This document shows positions 1-13,000 of a stretch of 41,713 bases of DNA, piece by piece. A program made the translations under genes and the position numbers. Every line of letters begins with the position of its first letter. The stretch's first letter is position 1. The notes beneath the pieces are model-generated. The model did no database searches. It was not told the DNA's origin and was given only the letters and a program-made list of their open reading frames with translations. Source of the DNA: Gynuella sp. (lineage in GTDB: Bacteria > Pseudomonadota > Gammaproteobacteria > Pseudomonadales > Natronospirillaceae); contig JANQHX010000022.1 of assembly GCA_028282465.1 (NCBI GenBank), positions 1 to 41,713 of the forward strand, written 5' to 3'.

Positions 1-1050
1 GTGAAGGCTTAAATTGACCCCTGCCACTAATGCAGTATCACAGTCCCCTGATTTAATCGCGTTGCAGGCCAGGTGCAAGGCTGTCAACGATGAAGAGCAA
101 GCAGATTTTACTGTGAAACTTGGCCCATGGAGATTTAGAAAGAAAGACAATCGGTTAGCAAGCTCACTGTCAAAGGCGCCAGCACCACCATATAAGCCAT
201 TATTTTGGTAGAGCTCTGATATCTGATAACTGAAATCGTTATTCATCGCTCCTACAAATACGCCAACTTTATGCCCCTTAAGTGAATTTGGCGTGTATCC
301 AGCATCTTCAATAGCATGCCAGGCAGTTTGCAACAGCAACCTTAGCTGTGGATCCATCTTGGCAGCTTCTAGTTTGCTCAGATTAAAGAATTCGTAATCA
401 AAATCATAAACGCCTTCTATAAATCCGCCCCATTGCGAAAACAATTTGGAAGGTCTGTCGTCACTTGGATTATTAGCCCCCCACCGATTCTCAGGTATTT
501 CATTTATACACTGAGTTCCATTTTTTATGTTATTCCAGAACTCAGATATATTTTTAGCATTAGGAAAAACCCCAGCCATGCCAACAATGGAACAATCGGT
601 TCTATTATTACCTTTTGAGTTATCAGTATTTTGTAGGTTTCTATTTGCTCTTTTCTTAAATAGATGATCAATTGATACTGATTTATTGCTCTCGCTCTTT
701 GGTTCTTTCTTAATGTTAGATATTAATTTTGTGTTTCCAGCCGGTTTAGCAACCTGAGAATTTAATTCAGTTTCATCAGACAAGCTTATTCCCAGAATTT
801 TTTTAACTTCTATAGAGTGATCTCTGATTAAATGGTCTGTCAACTTGTCAGCAGTATCGTACTCAAATAAAACTGTTTTTGAGACACCTTCTATTTTAGT
901 GGAAAGCTTACTCTGTAGCTCCATTAATAAAACTGAATCCATACCAAAACTTTCAAATGTTTTAGTAGAGTCAATATCTTCTGATTTCTGTTGAATGACT
1001 TCAGATATTAAATTTTTTACAAAGCTAATTACATTAGATCGAAAGCTCAT
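1..1050 (-). CDS. Trans-AT-type modular polyketide synthase, N-terminal part (ACP-KS), cut by window edge
   Basis: The first 350 residues of a second synthase are readable without a stop from an ATG at 1050 to base 1. A GGAAG ribosome binding site lies upstream. An acyl carrier domain comes first (motif FGMDSVLLM, phosphopantetheine serine at residue 39), then a charged linker, then a ketosynthase starting near residue 140 (SIVGMAGVFPNAKN, ending in AGVNLSLH at the edge). The ketosynthase active-site cysteine is Cys318 in KSACSSSLTALH; the usual Asp-Thr before Ala-Cys is Lys-Ser here. The gene starts 38 bp after the larger synthase, which ends in a ketoreductase without its own carrier, so this ACP probably completes that module (inference). 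The two His motifs of the ketosynthase lie beyond the window, so its activity cannot be judged. It is partial by position, not broken. Confidence 0.93.
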   Translation of the reverse strand, partial: MSFRSNVISFVKNLISEVIQQKSEDIDSTKTFESFGMDSVLLMELQSKLSTKIEGVSKTVLFEYDTADKLTDHLIRDHSIEVKKILGISLSDETELNSQVAKPAGNTKLISNIKKEPKSESNKSVSIDHLFKKRANRNLQNTDNSKGNNRTDCSIVGMAGVFPNAKNISEFWNNIKNGTQCINEIPENRWGANNPSDDRPSKLFSQWGGFIEGVYDFDYEFFNLSKLEAAKMDPQLRLLLQTAWHAIEDAGYTPNSLKGHKVGVFVGAMNNDFSYQISELYQNNGLYGGAGAFDSELANRLSFFLNLHGPSFTVKSACSSSLTALHLACNAIKSGDCDTALVAGVNLSLH

Positions 1051-1088
1051 AACTGTTTTCTTCCATATTTACTAATGGCTGTTGCTGA

Positions 1089-4000
1089 TTAAGCAGCTTT
1101 ACTGCTAAAAATCTGAACTTGATTACTGTCAATATTAACGTCCAGCACTTGGTTAATTCGCTCTGTATCACCATAAGCCACAAATAGCTGCGAATTGTTA
1201 TTTAGTAACGCCAGTTCAAATGCTTTCAGACCTTCTTTCACAGGTAATGGTGCCATACCGGAAAACGCTAACATTTTCATTTCAGAGTCCGGGATGGTTA
1301 ATCCTCCTTCATCCCATAACGGCCAATTAATCGAGATCATGTTATTCTGCGCACTGCTGAAAGAATCCATAAATCGATTACCAGCAGCGTAACTTCCTAT
1401 GCCTAAATCACCCACTTGAACAGAAATAGAAGAGAAATTAACAAACCAGCTTAGCGGTTCATTTTTTGTGTTCTCATGTAAATAAATTAGCCCTTGAACC
1501 TTCGCAGTGAGACTTCTATCAAATTCTGCTTTATCAATTTCTAGCACTGAACCCTCAGATCCAAAACCGGCGGCGTGAATAACTGCACTGATGTGCCCAA
1601 ACTGATCTTTACAACGCTTGATTAGATCTTCAGCCGATTGGGCATCGCTAATATCGGCAACTTCATGCACAACCTTGCTTGTTGACCCCATGCTTCTAAG
1701 CATTGAATTTAAGTTGGCTATTTGACTTTGTTGCGTCTCGCTTAGGTTAGAGCGAGATGTGAGTATTAGGTTTGGCTGGCAAGAGTGCACAAGATAATTG
1801 GCCATAATCATGCCTAGCTTTCCAACCCCACCGGTAATTAAGCAGGTACTGGATGACGGCAGAATTTCTCTATCACTGGTTAACTGTTCTGAATCCGGTT
1901 GTAAGCGCCTTTTCTCTAGAAGGTTATTTCTAACGCGATATTCATGCCCGCCGGTATTTTCTGAAGTAAACAATAGGTCATTAATGACTGATGATGTGAT
2001 TTGATCATTACTCAATGTCAGACTTGTTACCTGTATGCGGTGATTGATTCCTAACATGGAGGCACCGAACCCGGATAACGCAAGTCGATAATGATTACTT
2101 TCACTATTTGAGTCTAAATTTAAATCCAAAATTCGAATATGTCTGTTGCCAGAATATTGATCAACGGCTCTAAATAGCCTGAATATTAAATACATCGAGT
2201 CATTCAAGTTGTTGTCAATTGAATTACCAGTATTGTCGGTACCTAAATCAATCGCATTTAAGATAGCATTTAGCTTAAATTCATTGGATATAACATCACC
2301 AAATAGATTTTCCATATCCTGTTGGCTATGAAAATTTATTTCATACCGGTTATCGGATATCTTTTTGTATCTTTCTCCCCTAGTAACCAACACACTGCTT
2401 TGTTGCAAGTTCAGCATATTGTTTTCCACATCCTCAAAAGAATTCGCCAAGATCATTACATTTTTCGCTTGGCTAGATTTTGGAAATTCAGCTTTAGACC
2501 AGCCATACTGATAAAAGCTTAATGTATTGTTGCTACCTTTTTTATTTCGATGCATATCACGAGCGACTACATTATGCACTTTTATAAGCACACGCCCGTC
2601 TGGGTCTGTTACCACTAAATTGTATTTTATAAAATCATCATGATTTTGGTCAGAACGAACAGCCCATGCATAGCACTCTTCAGTAATTGGGTGGAGAATT
2701 TCGACTTCCTCTAATGAAAAAGGAACCATAGGGGATGTATGATTTGAGTCACCTATACCAAGACAGGTTCTTAACGCAGAATCCATCAAAGACGGGTGAA
2801 TAAAATAGCGATCGGCATCTGATCTTAGCTCTTGAGGCAACTTTATTTTTGAAAGCGCTGAGTTTTCAAAACGTAACCGCCACTCGGTACATTGATATGC
2901 TGGCCCATAGTGGAAGCCCATGTTTTGAAAAAGATGATAAATCTCTTCTTTCTCTTCTCGGATACCATCGCTATTTTCAATCGAAGAGATATCTATCCAT
3001 TCGTCATCTATTACGTCATCAGTATTTCTAAATTCAATGTCGCCACTTGCAAACTCTGAATCTGAGCCGTGAACTTTGAATTCTAACCCAGTATCTGATG
3101 CCTCAAGCTCAATTTCGACAGATTGATGACCCTTGTTTACTTGAATGGGTTTTAACCACATAACGTTGGATATTTTATTAACAGTTAGCTCATTTGGTAC
3201 TGAAAGATTACCTGCTTTTCTAGCCATTTCGAGATAAGCAACACCAGGCAATATGGGTTTTGGACCATTGTTATCCACTTGATGATCTTTTAAATAGAAC
3301 TCGTCACCGGTAAATATTTTCTCGAAACTTTGTTTGGCAATGGTTGACGTGTTTTTATCTAAAAACGGATGCAAAGATTGAATATCTACATTCGTTTTTG
3401 GTTTTTTCTCATCGACCCAATAACGTTGTGTAATGAGAGGCTGAGACGGCATGCTTATTCTCATCAATGGAACCGATTCTGGTAATCTAAATAAGTCGTT
3501 AGAATATTCTGACCAGTTGATAGTTAACGTAGATACCCAGCTTCGCGCTAGCTGATGGATTTGCTCCCGTTGCAGTAAAGACTCCAGCAATACCTTCTTA
3601 GCTTCCCTATCAAGTACATAATCCAACTGCTGATCTTTGTCTCTTGGTACGCCGAAATAAACATTGCTACTAGTGCCTCTAAAGAGCCAACCATCTAGTT
3701 TTTTAATTAAGTCATGCCAACTATTTGAGACGACCGCGAGTCGTGATGACTTTTGCTCGCGCCCCACTTGAGAGGTGTAACATAAATTTATAAATTTATG
3801 TTGGAGCTGATGTTCACTGAACTCTTTGGTTACCTGATTCAACCAACCAATTACATCACGGACATATCCCAGTAGCCGTTCTTCTGAATCCGCAGATAAA
3901 ATAAATAGCTGTTCTCGTTCGGGAATACGCTGAATATTTTCAGATGTATTTGTATATTCTTCCAATAACACATGGGCATTTGAACCTCCTGCACCAAAGG

Positions 4001-7000
4001 AACTGACACCAGCGCGGCGAGTGGGTTTAGAACGGGTAACTGACCATTCTTGATTATTCTGAGGTATAAAAAATCTACTATCTTTAATCGCTAGATTAGG
4101 ATTCAATGTGTTTGAATGTAGAGACGACACAATGGTTTTATGCTTCATTTGAAGCAAAACTTTTGTAATACCGGCAATACCCGCAGCCGACTCTAAGTGA
4201 CCAATGTTGCTTTTCACTGAACCCAGAGCACAGTTATTTTTACTGTCCTCATTCTCAGCTAAACCAAGGGCCTTATTTAGCCCAGACAACTCGATCGGAT
4301 CACCTAGTGATGTGCCTGTTCCATGAGCCTCAATATAGCTTATGCTATTTGGCTCCCAATCTGCTTTCTCAATTGCTCGGCCAATAACATTACTTTGTCG
4401 CTTCTGATTTGGCACGGTAAAACCGCTAGTTTTGCCACCATGATTTAAAGCAGATGCTTTCACAACAGCATAAATGTTATCGCCATCCGCAATCGCTTTG
4501 CTGATTGGTTTCAGTAACACTGCACCGACCCCTTCGCCGGGTACATAACCGGAACCACCCTCACCAAATGCTCGGCAACGCCCATCAGTTGACAAGAATT
4601 GCAACTGACTGAGCATCAAATATTTATTTGGATGTATTGAAAGATTAACACCTCCTGCAATGGCATAATCACAGTCACCATGTCTGATGCTCTGACACGC
4701 CATATGAAGCGCCGTCAGTGATGAAGAACACATGGTGTCCATTGCCATGCTGGGACCATCAAAATCGAATGTATAAGAAACACGGTTAGCAATTGCAGAA
4801 AAGGTTGAACCCGGGTTGCCAAATTGTTTTTGTTCTTCTGACACCTCAATTAATTCATATTGTCCCCACATTGCACCTATAAACACCCCGACGGATTTTT
4901 CATTTAAGGCATCTTTGGTGTAGGCTGCGTCCTCCATACATTGCCAAGCGGTTTCAAGAAATAGCCTTTCTTGGGGATCCATTCTCTGAGCCTCTCGGCC
5001 CGTAATACCAAAAAATTCCGCATCAAATTGGTCAATTCCATCCATAAATCCGCCCCATTTTCCATAAATGGTGCCTTTATGATTTCGGTCTGCATTAAAA
5101 TTCTTTTCATGATCCCATCGAGAAGCTGGAACTTCTCGAATACAGTCATTGCCTTCTACTAAATTGATCCAAAAATCATCCAGAGTATTGGCCATCGGAT
5201 ATTTTCCACTTAATCCGATAATGGCTATGTCTTCTTGATTAGATTCAGGTTTAGTATTTGTTAGGCTGTTACCTAAGTTTGCCGAGAGTCTACGATGGTT
5301 ATGCACATTTGCGACTTGATCAACCACTTCGGACGGTTTTATATTTTTATCCCTATGACTAGTGTCGTTGTTTCCTGTAAGAGAATGAAATAGATCTGAG
5401 ATTTTCTCGCAGTTATAAATAAGTGCAGATGTGTTCAACCCATGCGCTTTAGAAAGCCGGTTGGTAATGCTAACAAAATGGATAGGATCTATATTTAGGC
5501 TAGCAATCTTTGTATTTGGAGAAACTGGCTCATTGCAAACCTCTTCAATCACCTGACAGATAGTAGACACCGAGACTATAGGCTCGGGCTCTGGTTGTTC
5601 TTCAAGTTTACTAACTAGCGTTGAGTTTGAGTCTTCTTCTTTAGTAATAGAAGATTTACTCAATTTGTTTTTGATATCTTGACTATGACATTCAACAAAG
5701 TATTCGACCATGCTGTTAATGTCATCATGCTCGTAGAATAGAGTTTTCGAAACGTCATCGCCAAATATCCCTGTCAATTTTTCATTCAGGGCTAATATCA
5801 TCACTGAATCAATACCAAAACCTTCCAGTGAATCCTGAGGTGACAAGTCATTTTTATGAATTTTTGTCACTTCAGATACAGCATCAAGTAAGAACTCAAG
5901 AGTGGCGGCCCTAAGGTCATCACCCTCTTCACTATTTATTAGAGAAATGTCTTTTGCTTTCGTACTAACCGTTGGCGCAGGGCTCTGGGAGCCAGCATCC
6001 TTTTTTAATTTTCTAATTGGAAAAAGCCCAACAACGGTTTGCGTCGTAAAACGTTCTAAATAAGCGATCACACCGCCTTGAAAGTCTAGGAGATAAATTT
6101 CAAAGCTGTTTTTCGTACCCTCAGATTCATTAGTTCTTCTTTTAGCCCAAACATAAAATCTACTGGGCAAAGGCTGAATCATCTCAAGCCGATTTAATGC
6201 TACTGGTAATGGAATTCCCGAAGAAGGTTTAGGCATACCACCCAACGCAATGGTTGTTCTGAGCACTGCATCCATTAACGATGGATGAATGTCAAAACTG
6301 TTTTCAGTATCCGAAATACTTTCTGGCAATCGTAATTCAGCTAGGGCTTCATCGTCACTTTGCCATAAGTTGAGATAAGGATTAAAGCTGTCCCCCAATT
6401 GGAATCCTAGCTCTGAGAAACCAAAGTCTATTTCAGGGTTAGGCAATATCTTCAACTGGTTGCATAGGCTTTCAATATTGAATTTCTCTTGTGAGAGTGA
6501 ATTGACGCCTAATTGATTTAACAGGGAGTGCCTTGCATCTTCTTCGACGGGTAAAAATCCGTAAGCACCCCGACAATGTAAAAGGGTTAACTGATCATCC
6601 TTTGAATATATTTCGAAAGACAAACCATAGTCATCATTGTTAATCGAAATATAAATATCTTGTGGTTTGTCGTTTACAATGATGGGCTTTAACCATTGAA
6701 CATCGTATATGGCGTGCAAGCTTTGATCTGGTAGTGCCAAAGAACCCGCCTGCTTCGCCATCTCTAAATACAATACAGCCGGCAAAACACGATTTTCACC
6801 AATTGCATGATCCCTAAGGTAAAAATCGGTTGGTTGGAATGTTTTCTTGAAGCAAATATTGCCATAGCTAGAACAATTACTATCCAAAACACTGTGGAGG
6901 CTAACTAAGCTGCCTGTTGGTTTAGGCTTTTGAATCCAGTAACGCTGCCGTTGGTATGCATAACCGGGCGCAGAAACTTTTTGTCTTGGTTGGTCATATA

Positions 7001-10000
7001 GCTCTACCCAATTAATAGATTGCCCTGACATCCAAGCATTAATTAGATCTCCGTTGTCATCAGAAGGCAGGCAAAAGTTATGCGCAGGTTTGAAGGCTGT
7101 TCCTGTTGGTTTAACTGCTTTGTCAGAGTAATAATAGTGGTTGTTATCTTGCGATGATTTAGCATTAAAAGCCCGAAGCTTTTCAGATAATTCCGATAGG
7201 CTTATTGCAGTCACTGCAAATCGCCATTCATGTTCTAGACGACCGGTTTGAAGAGTATAAGCAAGGTCATGCAAATCAATATTTGAATTTTGTTTTAGGT
7301 AATCACTAAGATTACTGACCATTTCCTGTAAAGCGTTTTGTTTTTTGGCTGATAAAATGATCAGAGCTGTGGTGGAATCTGACTTTTGCTTCTTATTTGG
7401 ACAATACTCTTCAATGATGACGTGGCCATTTGATCCACCGGCGCCAAATGAGCTAACACCGGCTATTCTATTGATAGCCTCTCCATTGATAACCGGGCGA
7501 TGCCAATCTTTAAAATCACGGTTAACATTAAAAGGAGTGCTTTCCATTTCAATAAATGGATTTGGATTATCACTATGAATAGAAGGCACCAGTTTTTGAT
7601 GCTTCATTTGAAGAAGCACTTTAGTTAAACCCGCAATGCCAGCAGCCGCTTCTGCATGACCAATATTCGACTTAACTGATCCTATGGCACAATACTGATT
7701 ATCCTGAGAATTAAATGCTCTATTCAAACCATTAATTTCAATCGGGTCACCCAGACTCGTGCCCGTACCATGTGCTTCTAAATAGCTAACATGCCGGGGA
7801 TTTATATTTCCACGCTCTAATGCATCCTGTATTAATGCACTCTGTCGAATAGGATCTGGTACTGTGAAGCCAGGTGCATGACCACCATGATTAATAGAAG
7901 TGCTTTTAATGACTCCATAAATATGGTCGCCATCTCTTTCAGCATCAGCCAGAGGTTTCAAAATGACAGCACCCACACCGTCAGCGGGAACATAACCATC
8001 ACCTCCTTCTCCAAAACTTCGACAACGACCGTCACTGGATAAGAAATGCATATTCGAAAGAAGATTATATTTGTTCGGATGCAGTGAGAGATTAACACCC
8101 CCAGCAATGGCAACACTTATTTCACCATTGGCTAACGCATTACAGGCTAAATGTATGGCGGTTAATGACGAAGAGCATGCAGTATCTAACGTAATACTTG
8201 GGCCAGACAAATCAAAAAAATACGACACCCGATTGGCAATGGACCAATAAAAAGGATTCGGCGCAACCCAGTCTTCCGAATTTGAGCTTTCTACACCATG
8301 AAGCTGATAGTCACCCCACATGCAACCTACGTAAACGCCTACGGGCTTTTCTTTCGTACCCCTAGAATTTGTGAGTCGGTCAGGGTGGTACCCAGCATCT
8401 TCTACAGCATGGGAAACAACTTCTAAAAATTGACGTTCCTGAGGGTCAAGGTTTTCTGCTTCTTTCGGAGATATTTTGAAATAAAGGGGATCGAAGTGAT
8501 CAACATTATTAATGAACCCTCCCCACTTGCTGTAGCTTTTTCCCTGAGTAGGTTTACCTGGTTGGAATACTTCATTTAGATCCCAACGCTCAGATGGAAT
8601 TTCTCGAATGCAATCTTTACCCTGCACCAGGTTATCCCAAAATTGATTCAAATTATCCGCTTCAGGATAACGACCTGCGAGTCCTACTATTGCAACTGGT
8701 TGTGACTTATTACTGGCTACCGAACTAGATTTTGTGTCTGAGAATTTCCTAAGACGACGTCTGGTGTTAGATATGTTATCAGTAGCTTTCTTATCATCGA
8801 CTGGCTTTTTAGCATCGTCAGACAAATCGCTAAAACAGTGACTGTAGTTCTCAATTAAATAGTCAACCAATGCGTCCATATTCTGGTACTCGAAAAACAG
8901 GGTTTTTGATAAACCCTCAAATTTCTTTTCCATCACATTGATCATGTCAATCATGACAACGGAGTCAAAGCCAAAGTCTTGAAAAGAACCATTTGAGTCA
9001 AAACGATCCTTAGTTACTTTCAACTCCTTAGCAAACAGGCTTGCTAAATAGTCAAAGACAATCTCCTTAGAGATTTGGGTATCGCTTGAACGCTTCTGAC
9101 TGGTCTTAAGCGAGTTAAATTGGTCAGAGACATGTTCTATAGTACCTAAAACGCTTCGAACTTTTTGGGTATCTCCTGGTAGAACGGATAGTTGATATAA
9201 AGGTAGAGACAGACCTAGTTCTAAAGCCTGGATGCCTTTTTCGGTTTCAAGAGGAATAATGCCAAAGTTTTTATTTAGTATGGCTTCCTCTTTATCCGTT
9301 AGACTCATGCCCCCATTTTTCCAATACGGCCAGTTTACTGAAAGTGTTTTTCCGTGCCGATGACCCTTAGAAAGTAACTTTGTACGGTAGAGGCTAAAAT
9401 AATCTTCAAAACTATTGCCATAGGCGTAATCACTTTGGCCCAGATTACCCAACACTCCAGTTACTGAAGAGAATAAAATAAAGCAATCAATGTTATCTTG
9501 TTGAGTCGCTGCATCCAGATTTAAAGAACCCATTACCTTAGGTGCAATCACTCTGTTAAAAGACTCTTGGGATTTTTTAATTATAAAATCGTCTTCAATA
9601 ATGCCAGCAGAGTGCAGAATGCCGTTTATCTGACCATGATTCTCTCGAATTTCATTAACAGCTCTATGAGTATCATCTAAGCTGTTAACATCGCACTGAA
9701 CATAAACCGCTTTTCCTCCAGCAGTGACTAATTCGCTCAGTTGCTTCTGCTTTTTCTCATTTAATGGTGCACGGCCTGTTAAACAAACAGTCGCTTGATA
9801 TTTATCACACAGATGGTTGGCAAAGATTAAACCCAGCGCGCCCATTCCTCCCGTTATTAAATATACGCCACCCTTTTTGAAGCCTGTTTGGGGTAATAGT
9901 GATTCCTGTTCAATATCGAATAGTTCTGGTTTGTTCGAAGTATTTGAAAGAGTTGCTTTCAAATCATTAAATGACCGAATAAATCTAATGCCATCTGAAT

Positions 10001-13000
10001 AGAAGACATCTGTTGCCTTATCATCATTAAATTCATTCAATAGCACTTCACTGTTGAATTCATGGCTTTGAACCACAGCACCCGAAAAGCTGGGCTTTTC
10101 AATACGCATGGTTTTATATAAGCCACTCATTCCCTGAGCTATAGGCTGGCTAAATGGCTGATCGGACTCAATATAAGTAATGGCTCGAAACTTTCTGGAA
10201 AGCTTCAACATAGCTTTTACAATGGAAAAAATTGCTTCTGGACTATGGTTAACCGCTTGGTGCGATGCCTCATATTTCTCAAGTCCAAGAGGAAAATGAC
10301 AAAGATACTCAGGTTTTATTCCTTGAGCCTTAAGCTCTGACACCAAGGTTTCTGAATCTTCAAAAGATCCTGCTTGCAATACATAGTGTGACTCTGAAGC
10401 CTTTTTATATTTGTCACCAAGCTCTATTAGAATTGGGCTTAAATCTCTTTTTTCCAGCTCTGATAATAAGTCTTCATATTTATGTTGTTGATATTGATCT
10501 ATCACACAAATAATAGACTTAGTTGACAATTTAAAGTCAGTTTCTTGCAAGGGAGATTTAATCCATTGGGGAACATAATAGCCCTCAAGATTACCATCAG
10601 TTAGCTGACTTAATGCCTTAATCTCGCCGTCTGACTGTTTAACATCTTCAGTAGAAGACAGATTCTGTAAATTGCCTCCACCTAAACAAAGCCCGATTAA
10701 GCTGACAGCGAGTTCAGGATCACCATCCTCAATTTTATTAAATATTTTTACATTGAATTCATTTAGCGATTTATTAGTACTGGTTTTTACAATATTGACG
10801 AGTAAATTATCGGTTAAACGATTTTTAACGGTAACTGTATTCAGTAAAAATGGTAAAGGTGCCTGAACACTATTACTTTCGTCTTCTTTTAGAAGATCTA
10901 AAAACTCTTGATTTCCAATTGTAGACTTAATAGCTAGTATAACAGCAGCCTGTAGTGCCGAATCCAGTAGACAGGGATGCAAGAGATACTCTTCATTGAT
11001 GCCTCCCATTGGAAGGCTGATGTCGGCAATTGCTTCATTTTGTTTTAGTTTTACAGTTTTCAGTCCCTGATGCTGACTTCCATATTGAAGACCTGCATGG
11101 GATAAAACTTTATAGGCGTCTTCATATTCTACTGACTGGTCAAAATCTTCAATATCACTCCAACTTTCAGCATTGGACTGCTCTAACACTATGGAGGCAA
11201 ATCCGTTGCAGTGAACTATCTTTTCATCTTCGAGATCAGAGCTTACCTCAAACTCAATTTCATATTCGGAATCAACAGGCTCTAATGGGTATAGTCGAAG
11301 AGCGAGCTCTCCGGGCTGGTTGCCAATAAATGGGCGTGACCAACTGATGTCTTGTAACTGAATGATTTTGTTTTCTAACATGCTCCCTAAAGACGCTTTT
11401 AGACCCGTATACACCATTTCTAAATAGGCAGCTGCTGGGAGTACTCTACTACCACGAATTTTATGATGGTCTAGGAAGAACTCTTTACCCGTGAATTTTG
11501 TTAGATAAGCTTGATAATCAAAGTCAGAAATATTGCGATGCAACAACGGATGAAGTTTATCCGCTGATGATTGGCTAGTCTGAATACTACTCTTAGGAAG
11601 CCAAACTCGAGTTTTAGCAAATGGATAACTTGGAAGACTCAAGATCAGTGGACGCTTATTTTTAAATACTTGAATCCAATCAACTGCTTTACCAGAGATA
11701 TATAGCTTTACTAACAGTTCTAGAATCTCATTTATCTGTTTATTAGTCTTCTTTTTTCTGGTCAAGTCTTCGAGCAAGCGAATTGGGTTTTCTAGAGGCG
11801 TATCTGTTTTGCTTTCGGGAATTCCATTGTCGAGAAATTTCTTAAGCTCTTCTAGATTATTCACTAATGCTGCATCACGGTACTCAAAATGATCTCGACC
11901 ATAGGCTAGCGTATAGCTTATATCAATAAGAGATATATCCTTATCAAAAGTTTCTAACCAGTGTTTTAGGTCTTCTTTCTTTTTTAATAGAGCTGACTCG
12001 GTTTTAGCTGAAATACAAATTGGATAAGACGGTAACTTTCGGGAAGCTGATCTTATTGACTGTTTTCGTTCAGGTTTATTTTCCTCGATAACCACATGTG
12101 CATTGGTACCGCCAAATCCAAATGAGCTTATTCCCGCTCGCAATGGAAACTCATTACCGTCATTGTCTAAAGCGGCTAGCCAGTCCTGATTTTCAGCTAA
12201 CATATTAAACGGCGTATTATTCAGGTTAATACGCGAGTTTAGTTTTTGGTAATGGTTAAGGGCCGGCAATGTTTTATTTCTCATTGCCATGAGCACTTTT
12301 ATTACACCTGCAACACCAGCGGCCGCTTCAAGATGACCAATATTTGTTTTAACTGAGCCTAACGAACATTTATTCTCTGGATATACGGTGCTCTGCTCTT
12401 CGGAAAGCTTTTCAAAAGCGCTGCATAATCCTCTAAATTCAATGGGGTCACCCTTTGGAGTGCCTGTTCCATGAGCTTCAACATAGTTGATAGACTCAAT
12501 AGGAATTTGTGCTCTTCTATGGGCTTCAGCTATGACATTAGACTGCTGCTCAGGACTTGGGTAGGTTAGTGTATAAGTCTCGCCACAATGATTTACCGCC
12601 GTTCCTTTTACAACACCATATATTTGATTACCATCGTTCAGCGCTTTCGCTAAAGGTTTTAGAAGAAGAATGCCTGCTCCCTCGCCTCGCACATAACCAT
12701 TAGCACTGTCATCAAATGTCCTACACGTACCGGTTGGCGACATCATGCCCATTTTAGAAAATGAAATATGTCGAGTCGGTGTGAGTATCAAGTTAATACC
12801 ACCTGCAAACGCCATTTCACAATCATTAAATTGAATGGCTTGAGCTGCACAGTGAATTGCGTTTAGTGAACCTGAGCACGCGGTGTCTATGGCAAGACTA
12901 GGACCGTTAATATCGAAATAGTGAGAAACACGATTAGCAATTATGGATGCCGCGCTACCGGTAGAGTGATGGGCTTCAATACTGAATTCATTACTCTCCT

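Noticed and set aside
1-1050. Reading the left-end synthase as a pseudogene because no complete frame is present
   Set aside because: The frame is open from the ATG at 1050 to base 1; it is cut by the window, not by a stop.
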